A stretch of DNA of 64,000 nucleotides from Collinsella aerofaciens (lineage in GTDB: Bacteria; Actinomycetota; Coriobacteriia; Coriobacteriales; Coriobacteriaceae), in assembly GCF_015670795.1 (NCBI RefSeq), contig NZ_JADPCJ010000002.1, forward strand, positions 106,396 through 170,395, written 5' to 3'. Below, in pieces: positions 50,101 through 57,983 of this stretch; position 1 is the stretch's first letter, and each line of letters opens with the position of its first letter. The position numbers and the translations under genes were made by a program. The notes beneath the pieces are model-generated. The model ran no database searches and was not told the origin of the DNA. It was given only the letters and a program-made list of their open reading frames with translations.

Positions 50101-50345
50101 TCATGAACCTGGTCAGCAAGGTCTGCAAGTCGTTCCATGTCGATTGTGGCGCGCTCGAGATGCCCTATGCCAAGACCGATGCCTATGCCGCGCTCGAGGC
50201 GAGCCGCCGAGCCCTTACCATCGCCGGCGTGGACGGCACGCGTCTGGCTTGCGCTCGTACCGAGGACGACCTGCCCCACAATGTCAACCCGACGAACATT
50301 GCTACGGTATCCGAGGTCGTGACCGAGGTTATCCGCCGTTCGTAG
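47154..50345 (+). CDS. membrane M28-peptidase-like protein, probable pseudoenzyme with a large acidic insertion
   Basis: A 1063-residue protein. Residues 1-50 and two hydrophobic segments (about 55-95) precede an M28-like start RPVVVVAHYD (His138, Asp140). A second pair of hydrophobic segments lies at about 160-207, then CNKSSVAAMLGVMD at 222-235. After about 240 comes an insertion of roughly 600-680 residues, rich in Glu, Ala, Pro, Asp and Ser, ending in basic KSRKRGLGGLFGRKKK. The M28 fold seems to resume at about 920 (IWFVATGASDCDG, FFINLESVGAG) and ends ARTEDDLPHNVNP. The bridging Asp is Cys, the Glu-Glu pair is Ser-Asp and the last His is Arg, so zinc catalysis is unlikely. Start ATG follows GGAG. 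Confidence 0.8.
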   Translation: MANTQNYINHLLQNTGITPACSEEERLAAEDIAQIFRNHGFDPEVQEFNAPAPSRLAFAVTGILAFAGALLMGIGGGIGLVGTLLAIVGAVLYVLERTGHPVVSRLGKTGVSQNVIAYHKASGPLASPRNRPVVVVAHYDSPRAELLAREPYASYRALIAKLLPVATVAPAAVAILRILPLPGALKVLLWIVAILASLVALANAVNIISNRHILPYTSGAVCNKSSVAAMLGVMDNVAPFQGENEFPDDVPFDTYFGEQKRRAEEMARAAAEYAAAQQQNDYGNTIEYEEPTYAEDEFGQPIAPDAQTEPEQGEAFDEQIEGFEGASADETLIGAIVPEDQNQAAQAEEFNDEVPAAEPAEESAEPEPKLYRNAAGNIRFGSDAIRALGMLPESCTLDYEEGEEPTFEPEPAPVVAAPAPVVAADDESAAVTAAVADPEAVSAFDPAAGLDILAPAAPAQDVADESDDDYVEQPRRVSYESDTDFSAEIPAATPHADIASAFSSIGASASNFFKGAFAKGKKFVDDFEEKRAAAREAAEQEAIAQQQAAEAARELAAQEFEQNEAMQSAPVEAAEATTSFESQQPASADVVEATTSFEAQQHVDSTMSFDAAQFDSTITFEKQGTAIAEPLPVSDEQGDAADDDEPVDAAEIQDAAEDEPVEANSDEEQYAAAEQDDSTEVEQEEVPAVSETPETDESRPYSTQIFTMPTPSGSGATVANVAPTQDETVDSLMAQISSQASPRPQMNVPDPASAPSPAPSSSPLASVPDPSLPSMKQANVASRTSLFDLPDPSAQVNDPFATAQGPEPTSAPVAPPMPVASGAQPIETISAPAPAAPKSRKRGLGGLFGRKKKNEQDSMSDWLGVEDDYDAKKSGRGIGSWDNFEDDNDGWKGGATSSDGASSEDMLSAVASMGDDELLGHDIWFVATGASDCDGAGMKAFLASHRDKLRGVFFINLESVGAGRLSVVTVEGEQQLLKGDRRIMNLVSKVCKSFHVDCGALEMPYAKTDAYAALEASRRALTIAGVDGTRLACARTEDDLPHNVNPTNIATVSEVVTEVIRRS

Positions 50346-50366
50346 ACGGAGCTCTAAGGAGTCAAC

Positions 50367-50585
50367 GTGTTTTCGTATATTAAGCGCCATTGGCCTGTCT
50401 ACGTGATTTTGACCTTGATTGCCATTGCGTTAGGATTTGGGGCTGCCTACATCGTGGGCGCAAAGGGCTCGACCCCCGCTTCCGCAATCAGCGAAGAGGT
50501 GGAGCAAGAACAGAGTACGGGTGCTGATGGGATTCCTGAGTCCGAGCAAGCAATCGTTGATGGTGGATCTTCGTCTGCAGAGTAG
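50367..50585 (+). CDS. small single-pass membrane protein
   Basis: A 72-residue protein. A basic start (MFSYIKRHW) precedes one membrane segment (VYVILTLIAIALGFGAAYIV), and an acidic, Ser/Glu-rich tail of about 38 residues follows. GTG 50367 has AAGGAGTCAAC directly upstream and is 21 bases after the M28-like gene, so they form one operon, closed by the terminator at 50608. It could be a partner of the larger membrane protein. No family recognised. Confidence 0.75.
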   Translation: MFSYIKRHWPVYVILTLIAIALGFGAAYIVGAKGSTPASAISEEVEQEQSTGADGIPESEQAIVDGGSSSAE

Positions 50586-50605
50586 ATACGGCGATTTACA
50601 TGATT

Positions 50606-50646
50606 GAAAGCGGGTGAGCCGGGGGACTGGCTCGCCCGCTTTTTGA
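50606..50646. terminator. bidirectional terminator
   Basis: AGCGGGTGAGCC pairs GGCTCGCCCGCT over an 8-base loop, with TTTTT on the plus strand and TTTC on the minus. It separates the convergent 50585 and 50652 genes. Confidence 0.85.
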
Positions 50647-50651
50647 TCGCG

Positions 50652-53600
50652 CTAGCGCTTCTTTGGGATCGACCTAAGGCGAGCGAACCATAGGGCTGCG
50701 GCACCCGAGGTCAGGAACGCGGTGATGCAAGCGGCGATGGGAACTGCTCCTGTTGCCGGTAGGTCCTGCGGTAGGGTACAGCGTTGAATGACACGGTCCT
50801 CGTCATGTGACTCAAGTTTATCGCCGCCGCCGTTGCGGCAAAGATCGACGCGTGCGCTGTTGGTGAGTGCAGTTTGGGGCGTATAAGCCGACGTTGCCTG
50901 CATGTGCACGACTGCGCCCCGAGCGTCTGTGCCAAGGATTGCTTTGGCATCGTCAAGGTCGTCGTGCTCATCTTTGAGATCATCGCGGGTCCAAGAATCC
51001 GCATCGCTTCGAGTCGTAAAGTCGGCGGCTACCGCACCGTATTCAATTCGAATGCCCGTTACGACGGTATTGGGTGTAAGGTCGAGCTCTTCCGCCTCGA
51101 GTGTGGTGGATTCCGTGGTCGAGACATCCGCCTTCCAGAGGCGCCAGCCGTCGTAATCGACGAGGCGACAGTCCTCACCAAGGCTCTCTTTTACTTCGTC
51201 GGACTCAAGCCAAGGATTTTCGTGCCCATCGTCAAGTGTCGCGTTTGCCGGCTCACCGACGTCTGTCGAGTCCAACGGCGTCGTGCGATACCATACGTTG
51301 CACAGACCGTTGAGGTCGCCGATGGCGACGGGGGTTTCGATTGAGATGAATCTCGCTGTGCCGTCTTTGGCGCACTCAAGATCATCGGTAATCGTAAACT
51401 CATCAACCCAAGTAGCGGAATCGTTTCGAGCATCGATGGTATAGGAGAAAAGCCCATCACTATTGGTTTGCGTCGTGGCGCGGTTTTTACCATCGCCGTT
51501 AGCCAACAGGCCCTTTTCGATAGGTTGGACAAGTTCCTGACGCTTGTCGACCTGTCCCTTGATCTCGATGGGCGCATCCTTCATCGCGACGGTTTGGACT
51601 TCTCCCGTATCCTTTATTTCAAACGTTATTTCCTCGGCAAGGTCATAGGTCCGCGGAGACATCATTTCGCGCAACGAGTAGGTGCCGGGTGCAAGATGTT
51701 CGACGCGGTGTGGCTTGTCGGATGAGGTCCAGGAGTCTATTTCGGTTTTATCGGGACCATATAAGGTGAGTTGTGCGCCTTCCACTTCCTGCTCACCGCT
51801 TGCATCGACCTTGGAGATATCAACCTTGGTGTAATCGTCGGATACGTTAAGCCGTGCTTCTACAACGGGTGTTTTCTGGTCGGCATAAGTAAGGTCGACA
51901 ATATGGGTTGTCCGATCGAGCAAGAAGCCTGCCGGCGCTTGAGTCTCGACAACCTCGTAGCGTGCGGTGCCAAGTCCCAGCGGGAGGTTGTCCGCGCGTG
52001 CTTCTCCAGTTTCATCCGTCGTGACGGTCGCGACAGTCTCACCGTCGAGCGCGGCAATGCTACCGTCGGGGCGCACGATATCACCCGAGGCACGGATCTC
52101 AAAGACGGTGCCCGCGAGGCTGCTGCCGTCTATGGCATCGGTTTTAACGATCCTGATGTTTCCGGTCGCGGCGTGGTCATAATACGAGGCGACTGCAACG
52201 GGCGTTAGGTTCATGTCGGCGGGTATGTTTACCTCGATCTCTTCGCCGACAAGATAGGGCTCTTTGGCCGAGGTTTCGCGTACATAATAGGTGCCCGGCA
52301 CGAGCGATTCGGGCAGTGTGACGGTCCCGGTCGCGTCAGTCGTAAAGGTGTCCATTACGTCATGTGCTGGATACCAGCAAGTTTGTGAGACAGGTTCGTG
52401 ATTGCTGTCGAGGAGTTGGAAGGTGAATCCGGCTAGGGGAACAGAAGCGCCTGTTTGGGCATCGCGTTTTACAATCTGGAGATGCGTCGACAGAGCGTGG
52501 TTGTCCACGATATATTGAAGCTCGGCGCCGTCGGAAATCTGATTGGTCCCGACGGTCCATTCCCCTGCACGTTTAAAACCCTCGGGGACGGTTTCCGGAA
52601 CCTCGCGAACCGTGTAGCCGGCACGGTCGTATGGGACGGCTCCGTGGACACCGGCGGGTCGCTTGCCTGTGCCGAACCATGCTTCGGGCTGATCTTTGGT
52701 GGAGGCAAAGCCATAGATGTTTGTGGTCAGTGTGCCAACAACCTGCTGAGAGCTGTTGCTGACAACCTCAAAGACAACACCACCCGCCGGCTGCTCCAGG
52801 CCGGATTGGTCGCTATTGCCGTAATCCTTGAATTTGGAAATCTCAAGGTTAAACGCAATGGGGATATCGGAAACGCGAGATTCGATCTCGACCACGCCTG
52901 AATCGCCGAGCTGGTCGGCTCCAACGGTATAGGTCCAGCTGTCGTTGGATGGCAGGTAGCCCTCGGGGGCTTTTGATTCGTAGATGGTAAAGGTTCCTAA
53001 GGGGACATCGGCGAGGGTGGCCCGACCGCTTTCGTCGGTCGTGAGGATTTGCGCCCATCCAGGGGTTGATTGCGACACACACGTGAACTCTGCTCCTGCG
53101 AGTGAAGAGCCTACCTGGGGGCCGGCATTCGTCGCGGTATCGAGTTTTACGATACGCAGGTTGATGGTGCCGGGCTGTTCATCAATGGCGACCCGCCCGC
53201 CGTCATTCCCCGTGGTAAAGGCGATGCGATCGTGGCGGGGGACATAGCCGGCCGGCGCCTTCGTTTCAACTAGGTAGTATGCTGTGTTGGGCAGAAGTGT
53301 TGCTTGCGCCCGACCGTTGCTGTCCATCTGGATGGTGCCAACACGTGCGTCGCTGGCGCTCTCAAAAACATCGAATGTTGCCCCGGCAAACTGATAAGTA
53401 TTGTTTCCGCTGGTAATGGCAGCGTTTGCAGACTGCTTTTGGAAGGAAACAGAGACCGCCGGCAGTACATAGAGCATGTCCTGACGTTTGCTGCCGCCCG
53501 ATACGGCTCCTAGATAGCGCCGCGCGCGGTGCGGAGCGGCTTTGATGCTTCCTGATTTTGCGCTGTCGTGGAGCCACCGCGCCGCCGCCACGACTTCATC

Positions 53601-54083
53601 GTCGGCGGTAAAGTGCCCGCTCTTGGTTTTGCCCTGAGCGGTCGTGTAAGAGTAGGTACCGTCGACATGGGTAGTGCCGTTGAGCATCCATACGGCAAGC
53701 TGGGTTGCGGCGCGGGCACGATCGGGTGAAAGATGGTAACCGCCAAACGACGTGGCGGTAGGATATCCGTGACAAACGATTGCCGCGAACTCGTCGTCGA
53801 GCCACACCCAGCCTTGATCAAAGTTGAGCCATGGGCCGCCCGGCTTGGTGGGGCCGGGGCGCTCCTGGTTCATGCAGTAGGCAATCGAGGCGTCTTGAGC
53901 TTCATACTTGCCGATGAGGAAGGGCCCACAATCATCGCTAATAGTGCGGAAGCCGAGCTGGTCGTAGCCATCGACGGCAAATGCGGCTTCCGGTGCCAGG
54001 CAGCCGAAAAGCAGGAAGAGGAGCAGGAGCAGCGGACCTGTTGCGATTGCGCTGTGGACAGAGTGCGTGGGTGCGTTGGACAT
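50652..54083 (-). CDS. thioester-domain, SpaA-repeat surface adhesin (LPxTG)
   Basis: A 1143-residue secreted, wall-anchored protein. A signal peptide ends near residue 36 (AAFAV). The N-terminal domain has IAYCMNQ with Cys70 and ATQLAVW with Gln128, the Cys-Gln pair that forms an internal thioester in Gram-positive adhesins able to bind host surfaces covalently. At least five SpaA/Cna-B-like domains follow, recognised by ETKAPAGYVPRH, ESKAPEGYLPSN, REVPETVPEGF, RETSAKEPYLV, ETQAPAGFLLD and REMMSPRTYDL. A larger domain at about 850-1080 precedes the canonical LPATG at 1108, a hydrophobic span and RSIPKKR. The start ATG has AAGGAGCAGCC upstream. No sortase gene nearby. Confidence 0.9.
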   Translation of the reverse strand: MSNAPTHSVHSAIATGPLLLLLFLLFGCLAPEAAFAVDGYDQLGFRTISDDCGPFLIGKYEAQDASIAYCMNQERPGPTKPGGPWLNFDQGWVWLDDEFAAIVCHGYPTATSFGGYHLSPDRARAATQLAVWMLNGTTHVDGTYSYTTAQGKTKSGHFTADDEVVAAARWLHDSAKSGSIKAAPHRARRYLGAVSGGSKRQDMLYVLPAVSVSFQKQSANAAITSGNNTYQFAGATFDVFESASDARVGTIQMDSNGRAQATLLPNTAYYLVETKAPAGYVPRHDRIAFTTGNDGGRVAIDEQPGTINLRIVKLDTATNAGPQVGSSLAGAEFTCVSQSTPGWAQILTTDESGRATLADVPLGTFTIYESKAPEGYLPSNDSWTYTVGADQLGDSGVVEIESRVSDIPIAFNLEISKFKDYGNSDQSGLEQPAGGVVFEVVSNSSQQVVGTLTTNIYGFASTKDQPEAWFGTGKRPAGVHGAVPYDRAGYTVREVPETVPEGFKRAGEWTVGTNQISDGAELQYIVDNHALSTHLQIVKRDAQTGASVPLAGFTFQLLDSNHEPVSQTCWYPAHDVMDTFTTDATGTVTLPESLVPGTYYVRETSAKEPYLVGEEIEVNIPADMNLTPVAVASYYDHAATGNIRIVKTDAIDGSSLAGTVFEIRASGDIVRPDGSIAALDGETVATVTTDETGEARADNLPLGLGTARYEVVETQAPAGFLLDRTTHIVDLTYADQKTPVVEARLNVSDDYTKVDISKVDASGEQEVEGAQLTLYGPDKTEIDSWTSSDKPHRVEHLAPGTYSLREMMSPRTYDLAEEITFEIKDTGEVQTVAMKDAPIEIKGQVDKRQELVQPIEKGLLANGDGKNRATTQTNSDGLFSYTIDARNDSATWVDEFTITDDLECAKDGTARFISIETPVAIGDLNGLCNVWYRTTPLDSTDVGEPANATLDDGHENPWLESDEVKESLGEDCRLVDYDGWRLWKADVSTTESTTLEAEELDLTPNTVVTGIRIEYGAVAADFTTRSDADSWTRDDLKDEHDDLDDAKAILGTDARGAVVHMQATSAYTPQTALTNSARVDLCRNGGGDKLESHDEDRVIQRCTLPQDLPATGAVPIAACITAFLTSGAAALWFARLRSIPKKR

Positions 54084-54337
54084 GGCTGCTCCTTATCCCT
54101 CGTGCGCCGCACGGGGAGGCTGCGACGCGTAGGATGAGGCTACCCCCGAGGTTCATGCGGGTAAGTACCGGAGCCTGACCAAAAGCTTGCCCAATTCCTG
54201 ACAAATTGAGCTCAAATACAACAATCAAGCAAAAGTGCAGGTAGAAGATAGGGAGAACAGGAAGTCAAAGGTCCTCGTCTCCACAATTGGCGTGATTTTC
54301 AAACGAATCTCCACAGCTAAAACAAGCATCACCACCC
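54084..54337. other. gap between adhesin start and tRNA-Gly promoter; no gene seen
   Basis: About 250 bases. It should contain the leftward promoter of the adhesin gene. The stretch at 54195-54330 is AT-rich. I see no reading frame or conserved fold that I can name. Confidence 0.5.
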
Positions 54338-54367
54338 TTGTGTCGAACAAGACAACCGCGTTATACT
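54338..54367 (+). promoter_or_regulatory. tRNA-Gly promoter
   Basis: TTGTGT (54338-54343) and TATACT (54362-54367), 18 bases apart, 13 bases before the tRNA. Confidence 0.65.
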
Positions 54368-54380
54368 AGCCAACACACAA

Positions 54381-54455
54381 GCGGGCATCGCCAAGTGGTA
54401 AGGCATCAGCTTCCCAAGCTGACACTCGCGGGTTCGAGTCCCGTTGCCCGCTCCA
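54381..54455 (+). tRNA. tRNA-Gly (anticodon CCC)
   Basis: A 75-base tRNA with encoded CCA. Acceptor GCGGGCA pairs TGCCCGC. The anticodon loop TTCCCAA gives CCC. T-arm CGGGTTCGAGTCCCG. Its last 18 bases recur twice downstream. Confidence 0.96.
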
Positions 54456-54463
54456 GCTAGAAG

Positions 54464-54500
54464 CACAAGCACGGCACCATTACGGTGCCGTGCTTTTTTC
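54464..54500 (+). terminator. terminator after tRNA-Gly
   Basis: AAGCACGGCACC and GGTGCCGTGCTT arms around ATTAC, followed by TTTT. Confidence 0.9.
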
Positions 54501-54505
54501 AATAA

Positions 54506-54649
54506 AGCGCCGGGACTCGAACCCGACAGGGTGCGAGCGTAAAGCAAACGCGAAGCGTTTGTAGCGAGCAGGCGAAGGCGCCGACAGGCGCCTGAAGCCG
54601 GTGCGGATTTGCGAAGCAAATACGCGGATGTCCCGTTGCCCGCTCCATC
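54506..54649. repeat. tRNA-associated hairpin-cluster element, copy 2 (Gly locus)
   Basis: Begins with the reversed T-arm CGGGACTCGAACCCG (54511-54525), then AGGGTGCGAGCGTAAAG shared with the other copies. Hairpins AAACGC/GCGTTT (GAA loop), a CAGGCGCCTG palindrome and ATTTGC/GCAAAT (GAA loop) follow. It ends with an exact copy of the last 18 bases of tRNA-Gly (GTCCCGTTGCCCGCTCCA, 54630-54647). Confidence 0.8.
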
Positions 54650-54720
54650 GAGTGCGGGAGACATGGGGACGGCCAATTCAACAAAGTCTTCCCCCGCGGC
54701 TTCGTGAGGCTGAGGGGCTC

Positions 54721-54779
54721 GCCTGAAGCCGGTGCGGATTTGCGAAGCAAATGCGCAGACGTCCCGTTGCCCGCTCCAA
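54721..54779. repeat. partial second copy of the Gly-locus element
   Basis: About 58 bases repeat 54589-54647 with few changes, including the ATTTGC/GCAAAT hairpin and the 18-base tRNA-Gly end (54762-54779). The intervening 70 bases are unrelated. Confidence 0.85.
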
Positions 54780-54880
54780 TTCCAAAATGTTAGGTTAATG
54801 CCTGCTGCCCATACTTGCACCTGCGCACGGTACAATGGTTAGGTTACGACCAACGTGCCAATAACCAAAAAGGAGCCGCT

Positions 54881-56227
54881 ATGATCGATCGCTATACCCG
54901 CCCGGAGATGGGACACATCTTCTCCCTCGAGAACAAGTACGCCATTTGGCAGGAGATCGAGGTTCTGGCCTGCGAGGCCCAGGCGGAGCTCGGCAAGATC
55001 GGTATTTCCAAAGACGAGGCCCAGTGGATCCGCGACCATGCCAACTTTGAGAAGGCGAAGGTCGATGAGATCGAGGAAGTCACGCGCCACGACGTCATTG
55101 CCTTCCTGACCAACATGAAGGAATACATCGATGCCGATGTTCCCGAGGGCGACCCCAAGCCCAGCCGCTGGGTTCACTATGGCATGACCAGCTCCGATCT
55201 GGGCGACACGGCCCTGTGCTACCAGCTCACCCAGGCCTGCGACCTGATCATCGAGGACGTCAAAAAACTCGGCGAGATTTGCAAGCGTCGCGCTTTTGAG
55301 GAGCGCAACACGCTCTGTGCCGGCCGCACTCATGGCATCCACGCCGAGCCGATGACCTTCGGCATGAAGTTTGGCTCTTGGGCCTGGGAACTCAAGCGCG
55401 ATCTGGATCGTCTTGAGGACGCCCGCAAGAATGTTGCCTTCGGTGCTATCTCGGGCGCTGTCGGCACGTACAGCTCCATCGAGCCGTTCGTCGAGGAGTA
55501 CGTCTGCGAGCACCTGGGCCTGGTCCACGATCCTCTGTCCACGCAGGTCATCAGCCGCGATCACCATGCCTACCTTGCCGGCGTGCTTGCCACTACAGCG
55601 GCCACCTGTGAGCGCATCGCTACCGAGGTTCGCAATCTACAGAAGACCGATACGCTCGAGGCCGAGGAGCCGTTCCGTAAGGGCCAAAAGGGCAGCTCAG
55701 CCATGCCGCACAAGCGCAACCCCATCACCATGGAGAAAGTCTGCGGTCTGTCGCGCGTCGTGAAGTCCAACGCCCAGGTTGCCTTCGATAACGTCGCCCT
55801 GTGGCACGAGCGTGACATTTCGCACTCCTCTGCCGAGCGCGTCGCCCAGGCCGATAGCTTCATCGCCCTCGACCACATGTTCCAGTGCCTCATCCGCGTT
55901 ATCGACGGCCTGCAGCTGTATCCCGCCCGCATGATGGCCAACCTCAATAAGACCCGCGGCCTCATCTTCTCCTCCAAGGTGCTGCTCGCCCTCGTCGATA
56001 CGGGCATCACCCGCGAGGACGCGTACGCCATTGTGCAGGAGAACGCTATGGTAACCTGGCACGAGGTACAGGATTGTGTCTCCGGCCCCACCTTTAAGGA
56101 GCGTCTCGAGGCCGACCCGCGCTGCACCGTCAGTCAGGAGAAGCTCGACGAGATCTTTGATCCGTGGGACTTCCTCACCCGTATCGACACGGTCTTTGAT
56201 CGTCTGGAGCAGCTGAGCTTCGAGTAG
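54881..56227 (+). CDS. purB: adenylosuccinate lyase
   Basis: Acts twice in purine synthesis, cleaving SAICAR and adenylosuccinate with release of fumarate. Length is 448 residues. The fumarase/aspartase signature KGSSAMPHKRNPI is intact, with the catalytic serine. An early catalytic region TSSDLGDTA and AGRTHGIHAEP are also present. The frame is open from 54815, but ATG 54881 with AAAAAGGAG upstream and the family start (MIDRYTRPEMGHIFS) decide the start. It lies about 100 bases beyond the repeat element. purC is 4.2 kb downstream. Confidence 0.97.
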   Translation: MIDRYTRPEMGHIFSLENKYAIWQEIEVLACEAQAELGKIGISKDEAQWIRDHANFEKAKVDEIEEVTRHDVIAFLTNMKEYIDADVPEGDPKPSRWVHYGMTSSDLGDTALCYQLTQACDLIIEDVKKLGEICKRRAFEERNTLCAGRTHGIHAEPMTFGMKFGSWAWELKRDLDRLEDARKNVAFGAISGAVGTYSSIEPFVEEYVCEHLGLVHDPLSTQVISRDHHAYLAGVLATTAATCERIATEVRNLQKTDTLEAEEPFRKGQKGSSAMPHKRNPITMEKVCGLSRVVKSNAQVAFDNVALWHERDISHSSAERVAQADSFIALDHMFQCLIRVIDGLQLYPARMMANLNKTRGLIFSSKVLLALVDTGITREDAYAIVQENAMVTWHEVQDCVSGPTFKERLEADPRCTVSQEKLDEIFDPWDFLTRIDTVFDRLEQLSFE

Positions 56228-56294
56228 GCTCGGGCATAACGTTAGCTTTTTAGGGCGCTGTGCTGGTAATGTGTGTTGCCGGCAAAGCGCCTCG

Positions 56295-56323
56295 TTGCAT
56301 TTAGGGAAAGACGGGGATAATAG
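56295..56323 (+). promoter_or_regulatory. promoter of the TSCPD-lipoprotein operon
   Basis: TTGCAT (56295-56300), 17 bases, TAATAG (56318-56323), about 33 bases before the next ATG. Confidence 0.65.
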
Positions 56324-56355
56324 TCGTCTCGAATAACATTCTGAGAGGGGATCGC

Positions 56356-56619
56356 ATGATTTCGTTTGATTACAAGCCTCAGGGCGTGTGTGCTCGCAAT
56401 ATTCACCTTGACCTTTCCGATGACGGCAACAAGGTGATGGGCGTTGAATTTACCGGCGGCTGCGACGGCAATCTCAAGGCTATCTCCAAGCTGGTCGAGG
56501 GCGCTCCTGCCGATCGCGTAATCGAGGTTCTCGCCGGTAATACCTGCGGTATGAAAAAGACCTCCTGCGCCGACCAGCTTACACGCGCTATCGAGGCCGC
56601 TCGCGCCGAGATCGCCTAA
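56356..56619 (+). CDS. TSCPD-domain protein (TIGR03905 type)
   Basis: An 87-residue protein. The pattern FTGGCDGNLKAISKLVEG, then GNTCGMKKTSCADQL, fits the TSCPD domain, named from a conserved Thr-Ser-Cys-Pro-Asp (here TSCAD), also found near the end of some ribonucleotide reductases. Three or four cysteines could bind metal. The standalone function is unknown. The stop shares one base with the next start (TAATG), so translation is coupled with the lipoprotein gene. Confidence 0.85.
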   Translation: MISFDYKPQGVCARNIHLDLSDDGNKVMGVEFTGGCDGNLKAISKLVEGAPADRVIEVLAGNTCGMKKTSCADQLTRAIEAARAEIA

Positions 56620-57830
56620 TGGGTATCGCCGATCACATCAAGAACGGAATATCGCGTCGCGGCTTCGTACTCGGTGGGGCTGCCGCGGGCGCTGCCACGG
56701 TACTTGCCGGATGCTCGAAAAAAACGGGCACCAGCGATGATGCCGCCGGCGAGCCGCAGGTTATCAAGGACGATTCCAAGATCATCTCGATTACGGATGA
56801 GTACGAGGCAGTCGACATCGATCTTGAGCCGGCGGCGTCGTGGACGCTGCCTCTGGGTACGCTGCTGTACTACTGCGACGGCGATTACGCCGCGGCGATG
56901 ATGGCGCCCGCATCGGCGCTGCACGCCAACACACTCGGTGTGCTCAACCTGGGTGATGGCTCGCTTACCACATTAATCGAGGATCCTATCGAGGGCACGG
57001 GATATGCATTCTACGATGTCCGTGCCGGCGACGGCGTATTCGCGTGGGTTGAGATGAACTTTGCCAATTCATCGTGGAAGCTCTACGCTCAAAATCTGTC
57101 GGGCGCTTCGCTCTCTGGCGACGTGGTTGAGCTCGATCGAGGTGGCAAGGACTATGATCCGCCCCTGTTCACGGCGTTCGGGTCATCGGTCATCTGGTAT
57201 AAAATGCCTTCGGCAGGCGGCAATAAAACGAGTAGTGATTCGTTTTGCTATCGTCGCTCGCTTGATGAATCCAAGGCCGAGGTAATTTGGAAATCGACGG
57301 GCCGCTTTGCATCGGCACCGCGCGCGAGCGACGGCATTTTGACCATCTCGCCGCGTGTCCGCAACGACGAGGGCGTCTACTACGGCATAACGGCAATCGA
57401 TCTGACCGACGGCAACAACACCAAACGTGCCCAGCTAGTTCTTCCCTCGTCAGTCTCGCCTTTCGAGGCCGTATATATGGGCGATACCTTCGTGTTTTCT
57501 ATCGAGGCGGCCTATAGTGGCGTGGGCAGCCTGGGCAACATGGGCACGTATATCGGTAATGAGGGAGGGCCGTATCTCTTCCTGTCCCGCGAGCCGCTTG
57601 CATGTGCGGCTGGCAAGAAGAATAAATACCTTGTTAAGGTACAGGCGTCGCATTTCCTGATCGACACCTCTGCCAAGACCTATGGCTCGCTGCTGTCGCC
57701 CGACCGCGCTTTGGAGTATGGCGATTATCCAGCTACGGCGGGAAAGTCGGACTCATTCCTTACGTACGCCACGGTGCGCAACAGCCAGGGTATACCAGAG
57801 ACAGTCACTGCACGCCTATTTTCTCTTTAA
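56619..57830 (+). CDS. Tat-exported lipoprotein, possible beta-propeller
   Basis: A 403-residue protein. SRRGFVLGG with the twin arginines at 13-14 is a Tat signal. The lipobox LAGC puts the acylated cysteine at 32. The mature part has repeated strand patterns such as GDGVFAWVEMNFANSSWKLY and SSVIWYKMPSAGG, suggesting a beta-propeller-like fold, but no repeat is regular enough to name a family. It would sit on the outer face of the membrane. The start overlaps the TSCPD gene. A GC-rich hairpin (57890-57928) follows before the two-component system. Confidence 0.8.
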   Translation: MGIADHIKNGISRRGFVLGGAAAGAATVLAGCSKKTGTSDDAAGEPQVIKDDSKIISITDEYEAVDIDLEPAASWTLPLGTLLYYCDGDYAAAMMAPASALHANTLGVLNLGDGSLTTLIEDPIEGTGYAFYDVRAGDGVFAWVEMNFANSSWKLYAQNLSGASLSGDVVELDRGGKDYDPPLFTAFGSSVIWYKMPSAGGNKTSSDSFCYRRSLDESKAEVIWKSTGRFASAPRASDGILTISPRVRNDEGVYYGITAIDLTDGNNTKRAQLVLPSSVSPFEAVYMGDTFVFSIEAAYSGVGSLGNMGTYIGNEGGPYLFLSREPLACAAGKKNKYLVKVQASHFLIDTSAKTYGSLLSPDRALEYGDYPATAGKSDSFLTYATVRNSQGIPETVTARLFSL

Positions 57831-57887
57831 GCTTAGAGGGGTTAAAAAGGCGCCAACAGGGGAATAAACGCGTTGTAATTGTGAGTA

Positions 57888-57930
57888 CCGCCCGCCGAGC
57901 TGCCGCGTCATAGCGGCATCTGGCGGGCTC
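57888..57930 (+). terminator. hairpin after the lipoprotein gene
   Basis: GCCCGCC pairs GGCGGGC, enclosing a second stem TGCCGC/GCGGCA. No T-run, so perhaps a weak terminator or RNA structure in the next leader. Confidence 0.5.
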
Positions 57931-57983
57931 AGGTGCGTTAAAATGGGCTTGTTCTTAGCTAATTGAGACAGGGGGGCCGTGTT

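Noticed and set aside
47103..50390. 1095-codon minus-strand open frame opposite the M28-like gene
   Set aside because: Arg/Gly/Leu-rich shadow of the repetitive acidic coding strand. The plus-strand frame has the membrane segments, M28 motifs and ribosome site.
54506..54779. CRISPR-like array behind tRNA-Gly
   Set aside because: Only two or three copies, tied to the tRNA 3' end, with no uniform spacers and no cas genes.
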